This document shows, in pieces, positions 57,075 to 64,000 of a DNA stretch of 64,000 bases. Position numbers and translations under genes: made by a program. Every line of letters begins with the position of its first letter. Position 1 is the stretch's first letter. The DNA is from UBA7672 sp040398425 (lineage in GTDB: Bacteria; Pseudomonadota; Alphaproteobacteria; Caulobacterales; Hyphomonadaceae). The notes beneath the pieces were generated by a model, which searched no databases, was not told where the DNA came from, and saw only the letters and a list, made by a program, of their open reading frames with translations. The stretch spans positions 1-64,000 of the forward strand of contig JBBATZ010000001.1 in the NCBI GenBank assembly GCA_040398425.1. Direction: 5' to 3'.

Positions 57075-57343
57075 GCGGGCCTCAGCCCGCGTTCCCCGCG
57101 CAGGCGGGGATCCAGACTCCGCACACCGTGCGGACACGCAACCCGAGTGCGCTCCGCGCACTCGCTGGACCCCCGCCTTCGCGGGGGACACGTGTTGAGA
57201 AAGCTCTCTCTCTGCTCATCCCGACGAGAACGTCGGGATCCAGGGCGGACGGCGAACCGTGTCCCACCTTGCAGCTTCAAGCCTGCACACGCGTGCAAAC
57301 CGTTCCCGGACTCCGACGGCTCATCCTGAGCCCGTCGAAGGAC
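57075..57343. repeat. REP-like hairpin group 2
   Basis: At least five inverted repeats: GCGGGC/GCCCGC (57075-57090), CCCCGC/GCGGGG then atccag (57094-57113), GAGTGCG/CGCACTC (57145-57163), CCCCGC/GCGGGG around cttc (57171-57186) and ATCCCGACG/CGTCGGGAT (57218-57239). A final unit, catcctgagcccgtcgaagg at 57322-57341, is another known short intergenic repeat type. Units appear in both orientations, as in paired REP elements. No RAYT transposase gene is in the window. Confidence 0.7.
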
Positions 57344-57481
57344 ACCGGAATGAGCGGTTCAGGCTGCGTGAAATCAACCTGACCTAGCTCAGGCCAACAC
57401 CTCAAACCACCCAACCCCGGCCCCCAGCTGCAGGGATCGCGCCCTCGCGCGCATCGCCCAAACCCGCTAACATGCGCGTGC

Positions 57482-59557
57482 ATGCGCGACCCGGTCCTCT
57501 TCCCCTTTTACAACGACCTGTCGAGCCTTCCCGGCGTCGGCCCGAAACTGCGTCCCTTGCTTGCCCGCCTGATCGGCGGCGAGACCTGGCTCGACCTTCT
57601 CTTTCATTTGCCCACCAGCTGGATCGATCGTCGCAACCGCGCCACGATCGACGAAGTCCAGATCGGCGAGATCGCCACGGTCACCGGCACGGTCGACAAG
57701 GTCGAACACGCCCGCCTGAAATTTCCGGCACGCGTCCGCCTGCGCGACGAGACCGGCTTCATCACGCTGACCTATTTCCACGCTAACCGTCAGTGGCTCG
57801 AAAAGACGTTCGAGATCGGCAAGACGATCATCGCCTCCGGCAAGGTCGGCGACTATCAGGGCGGCCGCCAGATCGTGCACCCCGATCACGTCGCCGATCC
57901 CGAAAAGGACGACGACCTACCCGAAGTCGAACCCGTCTACCCGATGACCGCGAACATAACGCCGAGACAGATGCGCAAGTTTGTGGCCGCAGCCCTCGAC
58001 GGAATCCTCGATCTCGACGAGTGGATCGACCCCCACCTGATGACCCGCAACCGCTGGCCGACTTTCAAGCAAGCACTCGTTCGCCTGCACCAGCCCAAAG
58101 TCTACGATCCCGACGGTTTCGAAGTCGCGCGCAACCGTCTCGCCTACGACGAAGCGCTAGCCCGCGAGATGGCGATGGGTCAGGCCCGCCTCGCCCGCGA
58201 ACGCCGCCATGCCCGCTCGATCCCCCGCGCTGTGGGCATCGAAAAGACAATGATCGAGGAGCTTCCGTTCAAACCGACCCGCGCCCAGATGGATGCCTAC
58301 AAGGACCTGGCAGCCGACATGGGACGCCCCGTCCCGATGCGTCGCATGCTTCAGGGCGATGTCGGTTCTGGCAAAACTCTGGTCGCCGCGCTTGCCGCAG
58401 CCCAGGTCGCAGCCGACGGCGGCACAACCGCCTTCATGTCGCCGACCGAAGTCCTCGCGCGCCAGCAGGCCGACGCCATCGGCCGCTTCCTCGCCCCCCT
58501 CGGTATCCGCGTCGCCGCACTGACCGGACGCGACAAGGGGGCAGGCCGCGAAGCGATCCTCAACGATGTTCGCAATGGGAAGATCCAGGTCCTCTCCGGC
58601 ACACAGGCGCTCTACCAGTCCGACGTCGACCTGCCCGATCTCTCCCTGGTCGTCATCGACGAACAGCACCGCTTCGGCGTTGCCGATCGCCTGAAGCTCA
58701 GCGCCAAAGGCGTCTCGCCCCACATGCTGGTGATGAGCGCCACCCCCATCCCCCGCACCATGGCCCTCGCTGTCCATGGCGATCTGGACATCTCGGTCAT
58801 CCGTGAAAAGCCCGCCAACCGGCAGGAAGTCGTCACCGCCGCCGTCCCCGACACCCGCATCGACGAAGTCATCGCCGCCGTCGCGCGCGCCGTCGAACGC
58901 GGCGAGCGCGCCTTCTGGGTCTGTCCCGCCGTCGATAGTGAAGACGCCGGCGACGCTTCCGCTATCGCGCGCCGCGATGTCCTCTCGAATTTTGTGAACG
59001 CCCCCGTCGAACTCGTCCACGGCCGCATGCCGCCGGCCGACCGCGACGCCGCGCTCGAAAAACTCCGCAGCGGTGAAGCCCCCGTGCTCGTTGCCACAAC
59101 CGTCATCGAAGTCGGCGTCGACGTGCCCGAAGCGACCATCATGGTCATCGAACATGCCGAACGCTTCGGCCTCGCCCAGCTGCACCAGCTGCGCGGCCGT
59201 GTCGGTCGTGGGACAAAGGCGTCGAGCTGCCTGTTGGTCTATCAGGTCCCGCTCACCGAAAACGGCAAGGAGCGCCTCGACACGCTCCGCAAGACTACCG
59301 ACGGCTTCGAGATCGCTGAAGCCGATTTCCGCCTGCGTGGACCCGGCGACATTCTGGGCTTGCGCCAGTCAGGCGCGGCTGAGTTCCGCGTGCTCGACAT
59401 CATGCAGGACTCGAACCTGATTGAAATCGCGCGCGCCGACGCCAGGTCCATCCTGATGGGCGACCCCACCCTGGTTGGACCGCGAGGCGTCGCCGTCCGT
59501 CGCGCCCGCGATCTCTTCGCACCGCGCATTGCGCAGATGGTGGCAGAAAGCGACTAG
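57482..59557 (+). CDS. recG: ATP-dependent DNA helicase RecG
   Basis: The 691-residue helicase remodels stalled replication forks and branched DNA. The N-terminal wedge domain begins with LSSLPGVGPKLRPLLARL and continues through an OB fold (ATVTGTVDKVEHARL). The motor domains show Walker A LQGDVGSGKTLVAAL, the DEQHRFGV box, SATPIPRTMAL and the TRG-like region QLRGRVGRG. Length is typical (about 690). It converges on the DUF502 gene with six bases between stops. Confidence 0.96.
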   Translation: MRDPVLFPFYNDLSSLPGVGPKLRPLLARLIGGETWLDLLFHLPTSWIDRRNRATIDEVQIGEIATVTGTVDKVEHARLKFPARVRLRDETGFITLTYFHANRQWLEKTFEIGKTIIASGKVGDYQGGRQIVHPDHVADPEKDDDLPEVEPVYPMTANITPRQMRKFVAAALDGILDLDEWIDPHLMTRNRWPTFKQALVRLHQPKVYDPDGFEVARNRLAYDEALAREMAMGQARLARERRHARSIPRAVGIEKTMIEELPFKPTRAQMDAYKDLAADMGRPVPMRRMLQGDVGSGKTLVAALAAAQVAADGGTTAFMSPTEVLARQQADAIGRFLAPLGIRVAALTGRDKGAGREAILNDVRNGKIQVLSGTQALYQSDVDLPDLSLVVIDEQHRFGVADRLKLSAKGVSPHMLVMSATPIPRTMALAVHGDLDISVIREKPANRQEVVTAAVPDTRIDEVIAAVARAVERGERAFWVCPAVDSEDAGDASAIARRDVLSNFVNAPVELVHGRMPPADRDAALEKLRSGEAPVLVATTVIEVGVDVPEATIMVIEHAERFGLAQLHQLRGRVGRGTKASSCLLVYQVPLTENGKERLDTLRKTTDGFEIAEADFRLRGPGDILGLRQSGAAEFRVLDIMQDSNLIEIARADARSILMGDPTLVGPRGVAVRRARDLFAPRIAQMVAESD

Positions 59558-59563
59558 GTCCGC

Positions 59564-60238
59564 CTAGATCTTGGTGGTCGTGTCGACCGGCTCGGCCGAC
59601 CGCATCCCGAACGAGATCACCAGCTTCGCGGCTTTCTCAACCGGCATGTCCAGCGGACGAATGCGTTCCGGCGTCACATAAACCAGCTGCCCCATAGCCG
59701 GGTTCGGAGAGCTCGGCACGAACACGCCGACAACGCCTTCGATCTGGCCCGCGATTTCAGTGTCCGGCGTCCGGCTGGTGACGAAGCCGAGCACCCAAAG
59801 TCCCTTGCCTGGATATTCGACCAGCACGGCCTCCTTGAAAGAGGACGAGTCATTGGACGCGATCGTCTCAACGACCTGCTTCAGGATCGAATAGATTGAC
59901 CGCACCAGCGGCACGCGGGCGAGCAGCAGCTCGCCAAGGCGCACCATCGTCTGCCCGAACAGGTTCGCGACGAAGGCGCCTAGCAACGTCAGCGCGATGA
60001 CAGCGATGACAATGCCAAGGCCCGGCAGCGGGAAACCCAGCCAGCTCTGCGGATTCCAGGACGCCGGCAGCCACGGCGTCACCGCCGTATCGACGAGGAC
60101 GACGAAGCTCCACACCAGCCAGATCGTGATGCCCAGCGGTGCCGCGACGACGACGCCGGCGAAGAACCAGTTTCGCAGTGTCGTCAACAAACCGGCCTTG
60201 GGCGGGGGCGGTGCGGGCAGTTTCTGCGGATCAGACAT
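59564..60238 (-). CDS. DUF502 membrane protein
   Basis: The 224-residue protein has two membrane helices (about 22-48 and 70-98) and the DUF502 pattern: GLGIVIAVIALTLLGAFVAN, VPLVRSIYSILKQVVE, VLVEYPGKGLWVLGFVT and VFVPSSPNP. Function is unknown. It is the last gene on the strand after the cyclophilins, with a 101-base gap. Confidence 0.9.
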   Translation of the reverse strand: MSDPQKLPAPPPPKAGLLTTLRNWFFAGVVVAAPLGITIWLVWSFVVLVDTAVTPWLPASWNPQSWLGFPLPGLGIVIAVIALTLLGAFVANLFGQTMVRLGELLLARVPLVRSIYSILKQVVETIASNDSSSFKEAVLVEYPGKGLWVLGFVTSRTPDTEIAGQIEGVVGVFVPSSPNPAMGQLVYVTPERIRPLDMPVEKAAKLVISFGMRSAEPVDTTTKI

Positions 60239-60339
60239 CGCAAACCTCTGGGGGCATGATCACGCGATTCGAGGTAGCTGCGCGGATCTTCCGCGCCACC
60301 GCCCCTAACTGCCGGTCAACCGCTCCGATTTGCGGCGCT

Positions 60340-60807
60340 TCAGGCGTCAGCCGCAACCTTTGCCGACAGGATCTTGCCCGGCTTGCGTGGCGGCTCGCCC
60401 TTGGGCAGCGCATCGACAGCGTCCATGCCGCTGATGACCTTGCCCCACGCGGTGTATTTCCGGTCGAGGAAGGAGGCGTCGTCGAGGCAGATGAAGAACT
60501 GGCTGTTGGCCGAGTTCGGCGCGCTCGACCGCGCCATGGAACAGATGCCGCGCTGGTGGCTTGTGTCATTGAACTCGGCGCGCAGGTCGTCCTTCTCGGA
60601 TCCGCCCATGCCCGTTCCGGTCGGATCGCCGCCCTGCGCCATGAAGCCGTCGATCACACGGTGGAAGACAACGCCATCATAGAAGCCCTCGCGCGCGAGT
60701 TCCTTGATCCGCTCGACATGGCCAGGCGCCTTGTCGGCCAGCAGTTCGATCGTCACCACGCCGGTATCCAGGGTGAGGATGAGGGTGTTCTCTTTATCTG
60801 CGCTCAC
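60340..60807 (-). CDS. ppiB: Cytoplasmic peptidyl-prolyl isomerase (cyclophilin)
   Basis: The 155-residue single-domain cyclophilin shows FHRVIDGFMAQGGDPTGTGMGG, the SMARSSAPNSANSQFFI active-site stretch and WGKVISGMDAVD. No signal peptide, so it acts in the cytoplasm. The ATG overlaps the stop of the upstream exported cyclophilin gene by four bases. Confidence 0.94.
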   Translation of the reverse strand: MSADKENTLILTLDTGVVTIELLADKAPGHVERIKELAREGFYDGVVFHRVIDGFMAQGGDPTGTGMGGSEKDDLRAEFNDTSHQRGICSMARSSAPNSANSQFFICLDDASFLDRKYTAWGKVISGMDAVDALPKGEPPRKPGKILSAKVAADA

Positions 60808-61685
60808 GGCTGTGCCCTTTCGACGATGACTTCAACGGGGGGCAGGTAGCATGCTTCGTTCGGATCGGTAACCGGCTCCGTGGGAAGGTTTTTGGCGAAT
60901 TCCGGACCGTCCGTGCGCCGCACATAGACCACAGGTTGTTTCGCCGCCGGAAGGTCGGCAACAAGCACGGCCTTGGTCAGAATGTCGGCCGCTCCCTTGG
61001 GCAACACGCCGTTGTCGTCATCCTTGCCCTGCTTGATGCCGCGGATCACGTCGAGGCCGGTAACGGCCCAGCCCCACGGCGTATATTTCTGATCAAGCCC
61101 CGGCGGACCGACGCGCGGCTGGCGCATCAGGAAGAACTGAGTATCGGCGCTGTTCGGATCGTCCGCACGCGCCATTGAGGTCACGCCGGCACAATGCAGC
61201 ATCCACGTCTTCGCCACGGCAGGATACGAGATCGCCGCCAGCTCGTCCGACTGCCCCTGCACCAGGAAGCCATCCAGGTAACCGATCTTGTCGCCCTCCG
61301 GCGTCATGCCCAGCCACGTCACCTTCTGCTTGGCAGGATCACGCCCCCAGGTGAACTCGGCCTTGATGCTCGGATACCTGGCATTGGGATGCGCCAATTC
61401 CACGTCGCCGCCTTGCGCCATGAAATCGTTGATCACGCGATGGAACGGTACCTTGTCATAGTCGCCCGCGCGCGTGACCTTCTTGATCTGCGCGATATGA
61501 CCCGGCGCAACGTCCGGCCGCAGTTCGACCAGCACGTCCTTGCCGTTGATCGTCAGCTGCAGCAGGTTTTCCGGATCGACCTTGCGCCAGTTGGCCGGAT
61601 CGTCGGCCGGTCCGGCGGCCCATGCCGAACCCGCAGCCGCAAGCGTGGTCGCAGCTGCGACCGCGATAAGCCGATGTCGAATCAT
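60804..61685 (-). CDS. Exported cyclophilin-type peptidyl-prolyl isomerase
   Basis: The 293-residue protein has a Sec signal (AAAGSAWAA) and a cyclophilin domain with VPFHRVINDFMAQGGD, TSMARADDPNSADTQFFLMR and WGWAVTGLDVIRG. The domain contains an insertion (about 130-175) and a C-terminal tail of 50 residues ending in a Cys-Tyr-Leu-Pro stretch. It should assist folding in the periplasm. I begin at ATG 61685, one base after the coaD stop; the frame is open upstream to 61778. Confidence 0.9.
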   Translation of the reverse strand: MIRHRLIAVAAATTLAAAGSAWAAGPADDPANWRKVDPENLLQLTINGKDVLVELRPDVAPGHIAQIKKVTRAGDYDKVPFHRVINDFMAQGGDVELAHPNARYPSIKAEFTWGRDPAKQKVTWLGMTPEGDKIGYLDGFLVQGQSDELAAISYPAVAKTWMLHCAGVTSMARADDPNSADTQFFLMRQPRVGPPGLDQKYTPWGWAVTGLDVIRGIKQGKDDDNGVLPKGAADILTKAVLVADLPAAKQPVVYVRRTDGPEFAKNLPTEPVTDPNEACYLPPVEVIVERAQP

Positions 61686-61686
61686 C

Positions 61687-62283
61687 CTACTTGCCCTTCT
61701 TGACGCCGTACTTGGCCAGCAGCCGCGCATGGACAGCTTCAGGGACAAACAATTCGGCGCTTCCGCCGAGCCGCGCAATCTCTTTTACCAGTCGCGAGGA
61801 CACAGCCTGATGGTGGGGATCAGCCATCAGGAAGACGGTCTCGATTTCCTTGTTCATCTGCTGGTTCATCGCAACCATCTGGAATTCATACTCGAAATCC
61901 GACACCGCCCGCAGACCGCGGATGATCATCTGGGCGCCGCACTCTTCGGCGAAATGCATCAGCAGGTTGTCAAAAGGCCGCGCCTCGATCTCGGTGCCGT
62001 TGGACAGCTTGCGCGCCTCGTCCAGGACCATCCTGGTCCGCTCTTCGAGCGTGAACAGGGGGCCTTTGCCCTCATTGATGGCGACGCCGATGATCAGCTT
62101 GTCGACCAGCTTCACGGCCCGACCGATGATGTCGAGGTGGCCGTTGGTGATGGGATCAAACGTCCCGGGATAGAGCCCGATCCGCTGCTTCGCTCCGCGG
62201 CGAACCGCTGGCGCCGCTATGGTGCGGGCGCCACGCACCGGGCGAGGTTCACCCGCCGCCCGTCTTTCCGGCCGTCTCGTCAC
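61687..62283 (-). CDS. coaD: Phosphopantetheine adenylyltransferase
   Basis: The enzyme makes dephospho-CoA. The core starts at RIGLYPGTFDPITNGHLDI, with the ATP motif T/HxGH (NGHLD), RGLRAVSDFEYEFQM and SSRLVKEIARLGG. I begin at GTG 62283, nine bases after GGAGG, which lies inside gyrA; this gives 198 residues with a basic 35-residue N-terminal extension. Starts nearer the core, such as GTG 62238, are possible. The start overlaps the gyrA end by 35 bases. Confidence 0.9.
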   Translation of the reverse strand: MTRRPERRAAGEPRPVRGARTIAAPAVRRGAKQRIGLYPGTFDPITNGHLDIIGRAVKLVDKLIIGVAINEGKGPLFTLEERTRMVLDEARKLSNGTEIEARPFDNLLMHFAEECGAQMIIRGLRAVSDFEYEFQMVAMNQQMNKEIETVFLMADPHHQAVSSRLVKEIARLGGSAELFVPEAVHARLLAKYGVKKGK

Positions 62284-64000
62284 CGCTTTGATCCTCCAGC
62301 CTCTCCACGGAGACGACTCGCTCCCCAGCCGCCACACGCAGCACGCGAACGCCCTGTGTCGCACGGCCCGCGATGCGAACCTGATCCACAGCGCAACGTA
62401 TCAACTGGCCAGCGTCTGTCACCACCATGATTTCGTCGTCGTCGCCAATCGGGAAGCTGGCAACCAGCTTCTGTCCCTTTGACAGCTTGTGCGCGATCAG
62501 GCCTTTGCCGCCCCGGCCGGTGCGGCGGTAGTCGAAGGCGGAGGCGCGCTTACCCATGCCTTCGTCGGTGATCGTCAGGATGTATTGCGCGGCCGCGCTC
62601 AACTCGTTGAAGCGGGCTTCCGTCAGCTCGACCTCGCCATTAGCTTCAGCATCGGCGGCCAACACGGCTTCTTCGCCATCCGCGACCACTTCTTCCTCGG
62701 CTTCGACTTCCTCAATCGCCTCATCGCCCTCCGCGCGCCGCGCAGCGTTGGCGCGCTTCATGTAGGCGCGCGCTTCGGCGGGCGTGACATCAATCTTGCC
62801 AAGCACGCTCATAGCGATCAGCGCATCGCCCGCGCCGAGTTTGATGCCGCGAACACCCGTCGACGTCCGGCCCGTGAACACACGAACCTGTTCAACGGGG
62901 AAGCGGATGCACTGCCCGAGCGCTGTCGTCAGAAGCACGTCATCGTCCGGCGCACAGATCTGCACGTCAACGATGGCGTCGCTGTCATCTTCCAGCTTCA
63001 TGGCAATCTTGCCGGCGCGGTTCACGGAGAGGAAGTCGGTCAGCAAATTGCGTCGTACGCCGCCGGACTTGGTCGCGAACAGGATGTTGAGCTTGGCGCG
63101 CTCTTCTTCGTCCTGAGGCAGCGGCATCACCGACGTGATCCGCTCGCCCGTCTTGAGCGGAAGGATGTTGACCAGCGCCTTGCCACGCGCCTGTGGCGCG
63201 CCGAGCGGTAGGCGCCAGACCTTCTGCTTGTAGGCCATGCCGGTCGAGGAGAAGAACAGGATCTCCGTGTGGGTATCGGCCGAGAACAGGCGGATGATGA
63301 AATCATCCTCCTTGGTCTCCATGCCGCCGCGACCTTTGCCGCCACGATTCTGGGTGCGGTAAGCCGACAGCGCCGTGCGCTTTACGTAGCCGCCATGGGT
63401 GACCATGACGACCATATCTTCCTTCTCGATGAAGGCCTCGTCCTCGAGATCGAGGTCAGCCTCGACGAATTCCGACCGGCGCGGCACGCCGTATCTGTCG
63501 CGATAGTCGGCCAGCTCGGCCTTGATAATCCCCAGCACGCGGGCGCGCGAGGACAGGATGTCGAGCAGGTCCTTGATCTGCTCGGCGAGGCCGGATGCTT
63601 CCTTGCCGATCTCGTCACGACCCAGATTCGTGAGGCGGGACAATTGCAGCGCGAGGATGGCGCGCGCCTGTTCATCCGACAGGCGGATCTCGCCCTTGTC
63701 GTTCATGACTGTACGTCGGTCCGCGATCAGGCTGATCAGCGGGCCCATGTCCATCGCCGGCCACGCACGATCCAGCAGCGCCACGCGCGCGGAATCTGGG
63801 TCAGCCGAATAACGGATGATGCGGATGATCTCGTCGATGTTTGCGACAGCAAGCGCGAGGCCGATCAGCACGTGGGCCCGGTCGCGCGCCTTGTTCAGCT
63901 GGAACTTGGTCCGCCGTGCCACCACTTCCTCGCGGAAGCGGATGAACGCCTGCAACATGGCGCGAAGGTTCATCAATTCGGGGCGACCGCCATTTAAAGC
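62249..64000 (-). CDS. gyrA: DNA gyrase subunit A, C-terminal part (N-terminus beyond the right edge)
   Basis: The visible 583 residues begin within the breakage-reunion region (RPELMNLRAMLQAFIRFREEVV is spread over the edge) and continue into the C-terminal wrapping domain. The GyrA box TQNRGGKGRGGM separates it from ParC. An acidic insert (about 1,300 bases before the end on this strand, near 62,620-62,760) rich in Glu and Asp lies between blades, as in other alphaproteobacteria. The reading frame runs to 64000 without a start. Confidence 0.95.
   Translation of the reverse strand, partial: ALNGGRPELMNLRAMLQAFIRFREEVVARRTKFQLNKARDRAHVLIGLALAVANIDEIIRIIRYSADPDSARVALLDRAWPAMDMGPLISLIADRRTVMNDKGEIRLSDEQARAILALQLSRLTNLGRDEIGKEASGLAEQIKDLLDILSSRARVLGIIKAELADYRDRYGVPRRSEFVEADLDLEDEAFIEKEDMVVMVTHGGYVKRTALSAYRTQNRGGKGRGGMETKEDDFIIRLFSADTHTEILFFSSTGMAYKQKVWRLPLGAPQARGKALVNILPLKTGERITSVMPLPQDEEERAKLNILFATKSGGVRRNLLTDFLSVNRAGKIAMKLEDDSDAIVDVQICAPDDDVLLTTALGQCIRFPVEQVRVFTGRTSTGVRGIKLGAGDALIAMSVLGKIDVTPAEARAYMKRANAARRAEGDEAIEEVEAEEEVVADGEEAVLAADAEANGEVELTEARFNELSAAAQYILTITDEGMGKRASAFDYRRTGRGGKGLIAHKLSKGQKLVASFPIGDDDEIMVVTDAGQLIRCAVDQVRIAGRATQGVRVLRVAAGERVVSVERLEDQSGDETAGKTGGG

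Larger units (their letters stand above)
56570..57481. other. Gene-free intergenic region between dehydrogenase 2 and recG
   Basis: About 910 bases hold the two REP-like groups and a central stretch (56,660-57,070) in which I see no feature. Open frames on both strands (for example 56831-57382) are made of translated repeat sequence and lack protein-like patterns. Confidence 0.6.

Noticed and set aside
56831..57382. 183-codon frame between dehydrogenase 2 and recG
   Set aside because: Largely translated REP-like hairpins; frames on both strands are equally open.

Overview
The window reads as a high-GC alphaproteobacterial chromosome segment. Supporting signs are a DUF2842 protein, a Suf operon led by a single-cysteine Rrf2/IscR regulator, heme A synthase, an acidic insert in GyrA, and lipid-anchored quinohemoproteins. 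A Caulobacterales/Hyphomonadaceae-type organism is my inference, not something a marker gene in the window proves. I saw no rRNA, tRNA, insertion sequence, prophage or CRISPR array.

Left part (1-12.5 kb), the unusual part. A giant protein on the minus strand (at least 2,208 aa, running off the left edge) joins an animal-type heme peroxidase to an alanine-rich spacer built of exact 87-bp tandem repeats and then to RTX calcium-binding repeats. This is the layout of the MopA-type peroxidases linked to Mn(II) oxidation. Nearby is a tight three-gene operon: two multicopper-oxidase half proteins, each carrying half of the expected copper motifs and in the reverse of the classical order, plus a Sco-type lipoprotein with a His-rich insert. 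An OmpR-type regulator whose phospho-acceptor Asp is Asn lies between them, and a divergent prepilin peptidase/GspG pair follows. Together this could be an extracellular metal- or phenol-oxidising locus.

13-25 kb: parE with two hotdog thioesterases, a membrane protein, a frameshifted receiver gene, a secreted protein of unknown function, a pair of overlapping amidohydrolase genes of which the second lacks the metal-binding HxH, a DEAD-box helicase and a GGDEF protein.

24.5-34.2 kb: a Suf iron-sulfur operon on the minus strand (Rrf2 regulator, IscS-like desulfurase, sufB, four inserted accessory genes, sufC, sufD, sufS, sufT, sufA, then a TfoX-domain gene). The first inserted gene appears frameshifted.

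34.4-51.8 kb: an alpha/beta-hydrolase-fold protein without the nucleophile Ser, a thioesterase, tyrS, three DUF4139 secreted proteins in a row (two are close tandem copies), ctaA, DUF2842, an outer-membrane barrel protein with a clear terminator, two tandem glutathione peroxidases behind an amphi-Trp gene, an acyltransferase, a YghU-like GST, a cupin, a frameshifted EF-hand gene, an Atm1-type ABC exporter and a LOG-family protein.

51.9-64 kb: two tandem lipid-anchored PQQ- and heme-c-dependent alcohol dehydrogenases, one with the lanthanide signature (Asp-x-Asp) and one without it. Then an intergenic cluster of REP-like hairpins, recG, and the minus-strand series gyrA (partial), coaD, two cyclophilins and a DUF502 gene.

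Three genes are broken by what looks like a single-base indel (about 17.12, 30.92 and 49.05 kb). This may be real decay or may reflect sequence error.
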